From Sporosarcina sp. (GTDB taxonomy: Bacteria; Bacillota; Bacilli; Bacillales_A; Planococcaceae): DNA of 64,000 nt. The position numbers were made by a program, and so were the translations under genes. The stretch is from assembly GCA_026169375.1 (NCBI GenBank), contig JAPFCR010000008.1, positions 16,069 through 80,068 of the forward strand, in the 5' to 3' direction. Positions within the stretch are counted from its first letter, which is position 1. Each line of letters starts with the position of its first letter. Below the pieces are notes generated by a model, which was not told the DNA's origin, made no database searches, and was given only the letters and a program-made list of their open reading frames with translations. Positions 55,577 to 64,000 of this stretch are shown piece after piece.

Positions 55577-58500
55577 TGTGACATTTACAGATGATCAGTG
55601 GGAAGCAATTTGGGCGACTGGCCAAGATATGCTCGTTTCTGCTGCTGCTGGCTCTGGAAAAACGAAAGTATTAATTACGAGAATGATTGAAAAAGTATTG
55701 GATGAAAATAATCCGATTGATGTTGACCAGTTACTCGTTGTGACATTTACGAATGCGGCGGCTGCCGAGATGAGACAGCGTATGGGGGAAGCGTTAGAAG
55801 AAGAAATTACGAAGAATCCTGAGTCTGTTCATTTGAGAAGACAATTAAATTTATTAAATAAAGCACAAATTTCTACGTTACACGCTTTTTGTCAAAATGT
55901 TGTGCGTCAATATGCGTATTCTTTAAATATTGACCCTGGTTTTAGAGTGGCGGATAGCGCGGAAGCCGCGTTGTTACGAGATGACGCGATTAGCGATGTG
56001 TTAGAAAAAGCGTATAGTCTATCGAACCCTGATGCGATGTACCGTTTAGCAGATAGTTTTACGACGGACCGAAATGACCAGTTAATTGAGATGCTAGTGA
56101 GTCGCTTATATGATTATTCACGCGTGCATCCACAACCTGAAAAGTGGTTACACGCCATTCCAGCACAATATGATTTACAAGGTATCGAGACTGTTGATGA
56201 TTTATCATTTATTGAGCCATTAAAAAAGTCGATTCAATATACTCTCGAAGAAGCGGCGGCACTGCTTGGTGAAATGCGCCGAATTGCGATGATGCCAGAT
56301 GGACCTGAACCGCTTCTACAAACCGCAGAAACAGATTTACAATGGGTTGACGAAGCGCTTCGCCGGATTACGGCTAGTACATGGGAAGAAGCGTATGAAT
56401 TTTTTGGCACGTTGAAATGGGTGCGTGCAGGAACGATTCGAAAAAATACATGTGATGAATTGTTAGCAAATCGTGCGAAAAAGATTCGCGATGATGTAAA
56501 GAAAATTGTAGGTGATGTAAAAGAAGCTTACTTTATACGTACGCCTGAACGATTATTAGAAGAAATCTCTCTGATGGCGCCTTCTATGGATACATTAATT
56601 GACCTTGTTGAAGACTTCGGAAAAGAGTATGAGCGCTTAAAAATTGACCGGGGCATTGTCGATTTCTCTGACTTAGAACATTATGCGTTACAAATCTTAT
56701 CAGAAAAACAAGATGATGAGCTAAAGCCGTCAAATATCGCGTTAACATACCGTGAACAATTTGTAGAAGTGCTTATTGATGAGTATCAGGACATAAATTC
56801 ACTTCAAGAAACGATTATTAATCTTGTGAAAAGCGGTGAGGAGGCAAATGGAAACTTATTTATGGTCGGGGATGTAAAACAGTCGATTTATGGGTTCCGA
56901 CTTGCTGAGCCGAATTTATTTTTACAAAAATATGATCGTTTTACGACAGACGTAACAGATGCGGGTCTCAAAATTGACTTGAATGCGAATTTTAGAAGTC
57001 GTAAAGAAGTTCTCGATGCGACGAACTTTATCTTTTCTCAAGTGATGGGGGTGCGTGTAGGGGGCATTGAATATGATGATGCAGCGGCGCTAAAGTACGG
57101 CGCGCAGTATCCTAGAAAAGAAATGCCTACTAAACTAACGATTCTTTATGAAGAAACGAAAGATGAACAAAGTCAGTTAGAAGAAGCATTGGCTGGCCAA
57201 AGTTTGAAAAGCTCACAAGCTGAAGCAAGATATATGATTCAAGAGATTCAACGTTTATTGGCAAGCGGGGCAGAAGTGACGGACGCTTTTTCAAATGAAC
57301 GACGACCGTTGGAATACCGAGACATTGTTATTTTAATGCGTTCAATGACTTGGTCTGGTGAGATTGTAGAGGAATTTAAACGAGCAGGTATTCCGATTTA
57401 TGCGGAGTTATCAAAAGGATATTTTGAAGCAATTGAAGTGATGATTATGTTAAATACACTACGCGTCATTGATAATCCGTATCAAGATATTCCACTTGTG
57501 TCCGTATTACGCTCACCATTTATCGGCATGAAAGAAAATGAGTTAGCGAAAATCCGATTAGTATCAAAACAAGAACCTTTCTTTGAAGCATTAAAACGTT
57601 TTGTTGCAACAGGCGGCGCTGGAATTGAAGCAGCAACTCAAAAGAAGTTACAACGTTTCTTCACACATTTTAATGAATGGAGAGATTTAGCAAGACGTGG
57701 GTCGTTATCAGATTTAATTTGGAAAGTATATACCGACACGTATTATTATGAAATGGTCGGCGCAATGCCAAATGGCAAACAGCGGCAAGCGAATTTACGA
57801 ATGCTTCACGACCGCGCGATTGATTATGAGAAAACGTCTTTCCGCGGATTGTTCCGTTTTCTTCGATTTATTGACCGGATGAAAAAACGTGGAGATGATT
57901 TCGGGGAAGCACGTGCATTAACTGAACAAGAAGATGTCGTTCGTTTAATGACGATTCATGCTTCTAAAGGATTAGAATTTCCGTATGTATTTGTCTCAGG
58001 CGTTGGCCGTCAGTTTAATAAGATGGATTTTCGTGAGTCTTATTTATTTGACCAACATTTTGGGTTAGCGGTGAAAGCGATTGACCCGGACAATCGAATT
58101 ACGTACACATCCTTGCCGTTTTTAGCTATTAAAGAAAAGAAAGAATTAGAAATGCGTGCAGAAGAAATGCGTGTGTTATATGTCGCCATGACGAGGGCGA
58201 AAGAGCATTTATCATTAGTTGCTTCAGTAAAAGATATTGAAAAAGAAATGACGAAGTGGCAAGATGCACAACTTGTCGATCCTGCATTAATGCTTCCAGA
58301 ATACACGCGCTCGAGAGCGAATGGTTATTTAGATTGGATTGGTCCAGCGATTGCAAGACATCCTGCATTTGATAAATTTGATATGTTGCTGGATGGTCGC
58401 TTCATGGAAGATGAATCCAAATGGGCTATTCAAATGCAACCTTTTGGCGCACTTGTGATTGATGAAGTGAAAGATGATATAGCTATTGAAAAGGTTGAGC

Positions 58501-59258
58501 TACAAGGACAAGAAACACTTTTCACAGAGGCTGATTATGAAAAAGTAAAAAAGCGTTTTGAATGGACGTATCCGTATATGGATGCAACGTTAAAGCGTTC
58601 GAAGCAGACTGTCAGTGAAGTGAAACGCTTGTCTATTTTAGAGCAGCAAGTTGAAGAAACAGGTGTAGTAGACGAGTCTAATGAAGTGAGTCAAGCCTAT
58701 TTGCATAGTCGCCCTGCTTTTATGCAGGCACGTACATTATCCCCGGCAGAAATTGGAACAGCGATGCATACAATGATGCAGCAAGTTCCTTTAAAAGAAC
58801 AGCAAACAGTAGAAGAGATTGAAAGTTTAGTGGAATCGTTGGTGGAGCGTCAATTATTAACAGAAGAAGAAGGAAGCGCTGTAGATCGTCATTCGGTAGT
58901 CGGGTTTTTTAATACAGCACTTTCAAATCGATTGGTAAATGCGGTGAATGTTTACCGAGAAATGCCTTTTACGTATGCGTATGATGGTGATGGCGATGCA
59001 CAAATTTTACAAGGAATTGCTGACTGTTTATTCCAAGAAGACGATGGCTGGGTGCTTTTAGACTATAAGACAGATCGTGTGACAGAACGCTATAGCAAGG
59101 AAGAACTTCCAGCAGAAATGCAAAAACGATACGGAATTCAATTAAACTTATATAAAGCAGCGATTGAATCGATCTTAAATATAAAGATTAAAGAAATGGT
59201 GCTTTACTTATTTGATGGGGGTAGTGTTGTGCCCATTCAGGAGGAAAATCGTCCGTGA
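55548..59258 (+). CDS. addA: AddA subunit of AddAB helicase-nuclease
   Basis: 1236 residues; start is GTG 55548 or ATG 55551 (GGAGGAGG fits either). UvrD/Rep helicase: Walker A SAAAGSGKTKVL, FTNAAAAEMRQRM, LIDEYQDIN, VGDVKQSIYGFR, MTIHASKGLEF, VAMTRAKEHL; C-terminal nuclease with VLLDYKTDRV. Main motor and nuclease of the complex. Ends in a 4-nt overlap with the DUF418 gene. Confidence 0.98.
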   Translation: MMNIPAKPNDVTFTDDQWEAIWATGQDMLVSAAAGSGKTKVLITRMIEKVLDENNPIDVDQLLVVTFTNAAAAEMRQRMGEALEEEITKNPESVHLRRQLNLLNKAQISTLHAFCQNVVRQYAYSLNIDPGFRVADSAEAALLRDDAISDVLEKAYSLSNPDAMYRLADSFTTDRNDQLIEMLVSRLYDYSRVHPQPEKWLHAIPAQYDLQGIETVDDLSFIEPLKKSIQYTLEEAAALLGEMRRIAMMPDGPEPLLQTAETDLQWVDEALRRITASTWEEAYEFFGTLKWVRAGTIRKNTCDELLANRAKKIRDDVKKIVGDVKEAYFIRTPERLLEEISLMAPSMDTLIDLVEDFGKEYERLKIDRGIVDFSDLEHYALQILSEKQDDELKPSNIALTYREQFVEVLIDEYQDINSLQETIINLVKSGEEANGNLFMVGDVKQSIYGFRLAEPNLFLQKYDRFTTDVTDAGLKIDLNANFRSRKEVLDATNFIFSQVMGVRVGGIEYDDAAALKYGAQYPRKEMPTKLTILYEETKDEQSQLEEALAGQSLKSSQAEARYMIQEIQRLLASGAEVTDAFSNERRPLEYRDIVILMRSMTWSGEIVEEFKRAGIPIYAELSKGYFEAIEVMIMLNTLRVIDNPYQDIPLVSVLRSPFIGMKENELAKIRLVSKQEPFFEALKRFVATGGAGIEAATQKKLQRFFTHFNEWRDLARRGSLSDLIWKVYTDTYYYEMVGAMPNGKQRQANLRMLHDRAIDYEKTSFRGLFRFLRFIDRMKKRGDDFGEARALTEQEDVVRLMTIHASKGLEFPYVFVSGVGRQFNKMDFRESYLFDQHFGLAVKAIDPDNRITYTSLPFLAIKEKKELEMRAEEMRVLYVAMTRAKEHLSLVASVKDIEKEMTKWQDAQLVDPALMLPEYTRSRANGYLDWIGPAIARHPAFDKFDMLLDGRFMEDESKWAIQMQPFGALVIDEVKDDIAIEKVELQGQETLFTEADYEKVKKRFEWTYPYMDATLKRSKQTVSEVKRLSILEQQVEETGVVDESNEVSQAYLHSRPAFMQARTLSPAEIGTAMHTMMQQVPLKEQQTVEEIESLVESLVERQLLTEEEGSAVDRHSVVGFFNTALSNRLVNAVNVYREMPFTYAYDGDGDAQILQGIADCLFQEDDGWVLLDYKTDRVTERYSKEELPAEMQKRYGIQLNLYKAAIESILNIKIKEMVLYLFDGGSVVPIQEENRP

Positions 59259-60424
59259 AATTAACACCAACATCAGTAGACAATCGTATTGAAGCACTAG
59301 ATTTATTAAGAGGTTTTTCTTTACTTGGAATTTTTATCGCAAATATGCTCGTATTTCATACGCCTTATTTGCATATTGAGCCGTATAGTTATTTTACGAC
59401 AGATAGCGATGTCACAACATTTAAATGGATTGTCGTTTTAGTACAAGCGAGTTTTTATCCGATTTTTGCTTTTCTTTTCGGGTACGGTCTGAATATGCAA
59501 TATGAAAAAGCGATTGAACGAAATCAACCATACGCGAAAATGATGGCCAAACGCTTGTCGATTTTACTCGTATTCGGCTTAATCCATGCGTTATTTGTTT
59601 GGTCAGGAGATGTGCTATTCACTTATGCGGTACTTGGATTTCTCTTGATCCTATTCGTTCGAATCCCAGCAAAGTGGCTTGCACCATTTGCGATTGTTCT
59701 TTATGCAATCCCAGCAGCATTTTTATTTTTCGTAACAAAGCTCGTCGTGAATATGAATCCAACAACATTTGAGGAAGAACTAAGCAATCCAGTGCAAGTC
59801 GAAAGAGCAATTCAAGTGTTTTCTAGTGGATCATTTGGAGAAATATTTTCTTTCCGTGCATTGGAATGGTTAACATATGGGTTAAGTAGTACGTTTTTAG
59901 GTGTTTTTATCGTTTTACCGATTATTATGTTTGGTGCAGCGATGTCAAAGTGGAAAATTATTGAGCGTGCACATCAATTAAAAGGGAAGTTAATTATCGT
60001 TGGCATCCTCATCACTGCGCTTGGCATATGGTTAAAAGCACTCCCTTTTATAAAAGCACCGACGTATGACTTGATTCAATTGCAACAAACATTCGGTGGC
60101 GTATTGTTAGCCGCAGGATATGTAGCGTTGTTTTTAGTGTTGACGACATTTGCAAAATTCCGTTCATTTTTTAGTCCGCTCGGAAAAGCAGGAAGAATGT
60201 CACTCACGACTTATCTTTCCCAGTCAATCATTGCGACAATGATTTTTTACGCATACGGATTTGGGCTTTATGGAAAAATCGATTTATGGACAGGAACGAT
60301 TATGGCCATTGGCATATTTATCCTTCAAGTGATTTTAGCTGAAATTTGGTTAGCTAAATTTAAGATGGGACCGGTTGAAAGATTGTGGCGCTTGTTGACC
60401 TATGGAAATAAATCGACAAAATAA
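59255..60424 (+). CDS. DUF418 (YeiB-type) membrane protein
   Basis: 389 residues, about nine membrane helices. Start RIEALDLLRGFSLLGIFIAN is the family hallmark; the DUF418 domain is C-terminal (SPLGKAGRMSLTTYLSQSII). Function unknown. GTG overlaps the addA stop (GTGA), so translated with addA. Confidence 0.88.
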   Translation: MKLTPTSVDNRIEALDLLRGFSLLGIFIANMLVFHTPYLHIEPYSYFTTDSDVTTFKWIVVLVQASFYPIFAFLFGYGLNMQYEKAIERNQPYAKMMAKRLSILLVFGLIHALFVWSGDVLFTYAVLGFLLILFVRIPAKWLAPFAIVLYAIPAAFLFFVTKLVVNMNPTTFEEELSNPVQVERAIQVFSSGSFGEIFSFRALEWLTYGLSSTFLGVFIVLPIIMFGAAMSKWKIIERAHQLKGKLIIVGILITALGIWLKALPFIKAPTYDLIQLQQTFGGVLLAAGYVALFLVLTTFAKFRSFFSPLGKAGRMSLTTYLSQSIIATMIFYAYGFGLYGKIDLWTGTIMAIGIFILQVILAEIWLAKFKMGPVERLWRLLTYGNKSTK

Positions 60425-60496
60425 AAGGAGTTTCCCAACTGTTTGTCGTAATAGATAAGTATAAGGAGAAAATTAAATGAGGGAGCTGGACTAAAA

Positions 60497-61405
60497 ATGA
60501 AGATATTGTCGTTCGAGTATGAAGGAACCATATTATTTGGCCCGAAAGTTAAAAGGGAAGAAGCTGTTTGGGATATTCTCGCAATTGCAGAATTTTATGA
60601 TGAAGCACAATTTCCACAGTCAATCATTGAAGGAATCGCATCTGGATTAGACTTTGTAGAGAAAATAAGACAACTCGTCGACAAAATGGAGTTAGAAGAA
60701 AAGGCTGCTAAGTTTAAATATGCATTTACAGAAATTGAGTGGCTTTCACCGATTCCAAGAACACCTAAAAATGTCATTTGTGTCGGGAAAAACTATAAAG
60801 ATCACGCGACTGAAATGGGGGATGATGCACCTCCGGAAAAACTAATGATTTTCACGAAAGCACCAACAGCGATTGCAGCCGATGAAGAAGACTTACCAAT
60901 TCATATAGAAACCACGGAAACGCTTGACTATGAAGGGGAATTAGCAGTTGTCATTAGTAAAGAAGGAAGAAATATTCCAACACAACTTGCTTATGACCAT
61001 ATTTTTGGTTATACGATTGCGAATGATATCACTGCAAGAGATATCCAAACTGCACATGGTCAGTTTTTCTTAGGAAAAAGTTTAGACGGGACATGCCCAG
61101 TAGGTCCTTATGTCGTAACAAAAGATGAAATTCCAAATCCAAATAAGCTATCGATTGTAACAAAAGTAAATGATGAAGTAAGACAAAATGGTCATACAAG
61201 CGATATGATCTATAAAGTAGAAGACATTATTGCGGAAATCTCGCGGTTTGTCACATTAGAACCAGGAGATCTGATCTTAACGGGAACACCAGCTGGCGTC
61301 GGAAAAGGAATGACACCACCCACTTATTTAAAAGAAGGCGATACGGTGAAGATTTCTGTAGAAGGCATTGGTACCTTATCAAACCAATTTGTAAAAAAGC
61401 AATAA
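60497..61405 (+). CDS. yisK: Fumarylacetoacetate hydrolase family protein, YisK-like
   Basis: 302 residues. FAH fold: VICVGKNYKDHATEMG, metal ligands in YEGELAVVI and NDITARDIQ, GKSLDGTCPVGPYVV, LTGTPAGVGKGMTPP. B. subtilis YisK (301 residues) decarboxylates oxaloacetate and associates with Mbl. Same neighbour yisL and same distance order after addAB. GGGAG upstream. Confidence 0.93.
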   Translation: MKILSFEYEGTILFGPKVKREEAVWDILAIAEFYDEAQFPQSIIEGIASGLDFVEKIRQLVDKMELEEKAAKFKYAFTEIEWLSPIPRTPKNVICVGKNYKDHATEMGDDAPPEKLMIFTKAPTAIAADEEDLPIHIETTETLDYEGELAVVISKEGRNIPTQLAYDHIFGYTIANDITARDIQTAHGQFFLGKSLDGTCPVGPYVVTKDEIPNPNKLSIVTKVNDEVRQNGHTSDMIYKVEDIIAEISRFVTLEPGDLILTGTPAGVGKGMTPPTYLKEGDTVKISVEGIGTLSNQFVKKQ

Positions 61406-61496
61406 GAGATAGCAGATTTTAACACTTGATAGTTGTAAAGTGGAACGTTTTCAAGGTACAATTAAAGAGTAGAAAAAACTTGATGAGGTGAAAATT

Positions 61497-61871
61497 TTGG
61501 GGTTTTTATCAGATACAACACATTTCCATATTATGACATGGGTTGTAGGTGTTGTTTTATTTATCGTAACAGCAGTCATGCCGACTGCATCAAAAGGCCG
61601 TAAAATAACACATATGATTACACGCTTGTTTTACGTGCTTATTTTACTATCTGGAATCTTCTTGTTCATTGCACACTCAAGTATTGACAGTGCGATGTAC
61701 GGTGTGAAGTTTTTAGTTGGTTTAATCACAATTGGTTTAATGGAAATGGTACTTGTTCGTTCAGCAAAAGGTAAGAAAGTTTCTACATTGTGGATTCTAT
61801 TCTTTATTGTGTTATTGATAACATTGTACCTTGGATTCTACTTACCGATTGGTTTTCACTTTTTAAGATAA
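61497..61871 (+). CDS. yisL: YisL family (DUF1516) membrane protein
   Basis: 124 residues from TTG at 61497 (GAGGTG 6 nt upstream; the GTG at 61488 is part of that site). Four helices: HIMTWVVGVVLFIVTAVMP, KITHMITRLFYVLILLSGIF, FLVGLITIGLMEMVLVRSAK, LYLGFYLPIGFHFL. Function unknown. Confidence 0.92.
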   Translation: MGFLSDTTHFHIMTWVVGVVLFIVTAVMPTASKGRKITHMITRLFYVLILLSGIFLFIAHSSIDSAMYGVKFLVGLITIGLMEMVLVRSAKGKKVSTLWILFFIVLLITLYLGFYLPIGFHFLR

Positions 61872-61939
61872 GTTAAACATCTTGGAGGAATGGGATGGGA
61901 ACAGTTTCGCTTACGATACTCTTATCTTCATTCAGCAGA

Positions 61940-62115
61940 AAACTCCCACCTCCATAGGTGGCGAGATGAATGTGGTTTTGCTTTTTATTCAGCGGATGTC
62001 CAAACGCCCGCTGAAGGAAGATAAAGCCTCCGGCGGATGTCACGGATTTTTAAGGGAAGTTTTCGAGCAAGCTCGAAAAAATCCGGACACAATCACGCCG
62101 AGGCGTGATTGATTG
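61940..62115. other. Structured non-coding element with consecutive hairpins
   Basis: At least four stable stem-loops in a row: CCACCT/AGGTGG (61946-61961); TCAGCGG/CCGCTGA (61989-62014); TGTC-CGGATTTT with AAAATCCG-GACA (62038-62089) enclosing TTTTCGAGC/GCTCGAAAA (62060-62079); and the perfect AATCACGCC/GGCGTGATT (62091-62110). GC content is above its surroundings. The 77-codon frame through it (61882-62112) is probably fortuitous. Could be a structured RNA or a dispersed repeat. Confidence 0.65.
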
Positions 62116-62178
62116 ATATCGGGTTTGTTCATCTTGTCTGTGTATTATTCTTCAAGAAAATTGAAACGTTAACGATTA

Positions 62179-62219
62179 AAACTATCTATTTGCTTTGGGC
62201 GAATAGGTAGTTTTTTGTT
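62179..62219 (+). terminator. Rho-independent terminator
   Basis: AACTATCTATT pairs with AATAGGTAGTT, then T6. Ends the transcript through the structured element. Confidence 0.85.
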
Positions 62220-62382
62220 TGTATAAAAGAGAAGTAGAAATTTAAAGTGATGTGCTGTACATCAATCAGACACAAAGTTGTCGTAATTTATAAGGAGAAA
62301 TATATTTTAATTATGAATACATGGCGGCATCTTATCGCATTTGGTAAAATAATGAGAGATAGCTCGTTGAGGAGGCTTTTTT

Positions 62383-63822
62383 GTGAGGAAAAATAAATGG
62401 ATACTCAGTTTGATGTCAGTGTTATTGCTCGTTACAATGGCACAGCCAAGTGCAGTTATGGCAGCAAACGAAAAATTACTACAAGATGAAAGTATTTATG
62501 ATTTACTCGTTGACCGTTTCTACAATGGAAACTTTACGAATGATGAAAACATAGACACCCAAGATATCCACGCATTTAGCGGAGGAGACTTTCTAGGAAT
62601 TACAGAGAAAGCAACCTATATTAGTGAGCTCGGTTTTACGTTAGCATCGATTGGCTCTGTTTTTGTATCAGATCGTTATGATGGCAATGAAGTTCTATCT
62701 TATGAAAGTTTTGATCCACATTTTGGAACTGAAGAAGAATTTATGCAAATGATTGATGCGCTAAAGGAAGTAAATGTTGGAACGATTGTTGACTTCCCGT
62801 TAAATGGCATTAGTGAGCAACACGAATGGATGCTAAGTGATTCTGTAAAAACAGCAGCAACAGAAGATGGAATTCAATGGGACGCAACCGATGAACTTGT
62901 TCAAGAAAAATTAACCGAAACAATTATTTCATTCGTTGAGCAATACGATGGACTTGCTGGGATTCGTTTTACTTATTTAGGTGATTTTGAAGATGTTTTT
63001 TTAAATGAGCTTATTGCGAAAGTGAAAGAAGCAAACCCAGATTTATATGTGTTTTCAAACGAACAATCCGAAGCACAATTTGATTTAGTGCCGGATGTAG
63101 ACAAAATGAACGCATTAAAAGAAACTTACGTGCAAGTAGATCCAAATTCAACGCAAATGACATTATTTGAAGATCAAAATGAAGAAGCGTTAATTCAATT
63201 AGATGAATTAATAGGCCCTCGTTTTACATATGAAATGACTGAATTGCGTATGTATCCACCGACAAGATGGAAAGTAGCAACAACTGCATTATTCACATTA
63301 CCAGGTATCCCATCATTAACTTATGAAAGTGAAATTGCAGTAAATGGAAAAACAGCACCTGAAAGTCATCCAATTGTAAACTTTAAAACAGATAATGAAT
63401 TATACGACCATATTGCAGATATGAATAAACTTCGTAATGAATCAGATACCATTCGAAATGGTGAGTTTGAATTATTACATAATGAAGATGGTTTTACTGT
63501 ATTTACAAGAACTTCGGATGAAGAGACATGGTTGATTGCGTTAAATAATACATCAGAAACAGCAAGTCTAGAAATTGATCCAGCTAAAATTGGTGATAAT
63601 AAAAGATTACGTGGTGTCTTAGAAGGTGAAACAATTAAACAAGCTAAGGACGGGAAATACCGTGTTGTATTAGAAAGAGAATTAGCTGAAGTGTATATTG
63701 CAGATGAAGACACTGGCTATAATACTCCTTATTTAATCACAACAATTCTTGTTTATGCGTCGTTCTTTGCATTATTGTTTATCATTATGCGAAGAGGAAA
63801 AAGAAATAAATCATCTTCATAA
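62383..63822 (+). CDS. Membrane-anchored alpha-amylase-like protein, probably catalytically inactive
   Basis: 479 residues from GTG with GAGGAGG upstream. Signal peptide (KWILSLMSVLLLVTMAQPSA, cleavage VMA-AN), GH13-like barrel (SIYDLLVDRFYNGNFTND matches amylase starts), C-terminal beta domain, and a terminal helix plus basic tail (ITTILVYASFFALLFIIM, RRGKRNKSSS), so it is anchored outside. GH13 motifs are eroded: region I DFPLNGISEQH lacks the NH; region II GIRFTYLGDF lacks the nucleophile Asp; region IV has no NHD. Likely a binding or scaffold protein. Confidence 0.8.
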   Translation: MRKNKWILSLMSVLLLVTMAQPSAVMAANEKLLQDESIYDLLVDRFYNGNFTNDENIDTQDIHAFSGGDFLGITEKATYISELGFTLASIGSVFVSDRYDGNEVLSYESFDPHFGTEEEFMQMIDALKEVNVGTIVDFPLNGISEQHEWMLSDSVKTAATEDGIQWDATDELVQEKLTETIISFVEQYDGLAGIRFTYLGDFEDVFLNELIAKVKEANPDLYVFSNEQSEAQFDLVPDVDKMNALKETYVQVDPNSTQMTLFEDQNEEALIQLDELIGPRFTYEMTELRMYPPTRWKVATTALFTLPGIPSLTYESEIAVNGKTAPESHPIVNFKTDNELYDHIADMNKLRNESDTIRNGEFELLHNEDGFTVFTRTSDEETWLIALNNTSETASLEIDPAKIGDNKRLRGVLEGETIKQAKDGKYRVVLERELAEVYIADEDTGYNTPYLITTILVYASFFALLFIIMRRGKRNKSSS

Positions 63823-63831
63823 ATAAAGAAA

Positions 63832-63866
63832 GACCTCGCCTGCTTTTGCAGTGAGGTCTTTTTTAG
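63832..63866 (+). terminator. Terminator of amylase-like gene
   Basis: AAGACCTC pairs with GAGGTCTT, inner GCCTGC.TTTTGCAGT loop, then T6. Confidence 0.92.
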
Positions 63867-64000
63867 GTGTGCCCTGCATGGGTAAATACTCGGCGGTGAA
63901 AGTCCGCTACAGGCTTGGCAGTAGGAACTGTTAGCGAAAGACAAGGTGGCTATCGTGAGGTAGTGGCTGAAGGAAGTCGGACGCAAAATCCCGAACTGAC
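63867..64000 (+). mobile_element. Group II intron, 5' end (continues beyond window)
   Basis: Starts GTGTGCCCTGCATGGG, the 5' end of bacterial group II introns, followed by the domain I signatures GGTGAAAGTCCGCTACAGGC, TTGGCAGTAGGAACTGTTAG and GGCTGAAGGAAGTCGG. It begins directly after the T-run of the amylase-like gene terminator, a location typical of terminator-targeting introns. The reverse transcriptase would lie outside the window. Confidence 0.85.

Noticed and set aside
61882..62112. 77-codon ORF between yisL and the amylase-like gene
   Set aside because: Runs through consecutive perfect hairpins; a GGAGG precedes it but the sequence lacks protein-like features. Kept as a structured element instead.

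Overview
The window is a chromosomal segment of a low-GC, motile, aerobic member of the Bacillales, most likely a Bacillus-like or Planococcaceae genus. The evidence is gene order shared with Bacillus subtilis (flaG-fliD-fliS-fliT-hpf-secA-prfB-cccB-ftsE-ftsX, ctpB, minJ, csbA; addB-addA then yisK-yisL), strong AAGGAGG-type ribosome binding sites, frequent TTG starts and SigD-type flagellar promoters. No species is named, because no rRNA is present.

Layout. 1-6 kb: a chemoreceptor (cut by the window edge), a TM2 protein, an Rpn nuclease and a decayed prophage replication module, with dispersed palindromes between them. 6.2-8.3 kb: the main flagellin gene, which carries two ORF-less group I introns. 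The first interrupts the coding region. The second starts 2 nt after the stop codon and is followed by a second, unused in-frame flagellin C-terminal tail. 8.4-12.2 kb: a 1028-residue protein (helical barrel, TPR, aminoglycoside-phosphotransferase-like kinase) and a 200-residue partner of unknown function, probably linked to the flagellin. 12.2-16.6 kb: gene debris rich in a GTGACAGG-type repeat, plus an MNT/HEPT pair and small proteins. 16.8-18.9 kb: an intact TPP riboswitch with terminator and antiterminator upstream of lipM-lipA (lipoate synthesis). 19-21 kb: a TumE-like toxin-antitoxin candidate and pseudogenes. 21.4-22.7 kb: a second flagellin divergent from a second FliS-like chaperone. 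22.8-23 kb: an 81-bp tandem repeat. 23-24.4 kb: an NhaC-family antiporter. 24.6-34 kb: a chemoreceptor plus third flagellin, then three tandem chemoreceptors. 34-50 kb: the conserved late-flagellar, ribosome-hibernation, secretion, release-factor (programmed +1 frameshift), cytochrome, FtsEX, murein-hydrolase and division block. 50-64 kb: AzlCD, a TVP38-type membrane protein, AddB/AddA, a DUF418 protein, YisK, YisL, a structured non-coding repeat, a membrane-anchored amylase-like protein apparently lacking its catalytic residues, and the 5' end of a group II intron next to the amylase terminator.

Together the window holds three flagellins, two FliS-type proteins and five chemoreceptors, so motility and chemotaxis dominate. 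The points most worth checking are the two introns in the flagellin gene, the kinase-fusion gene next to it, and the TPP riboswitch that now precedes lipoate genes.
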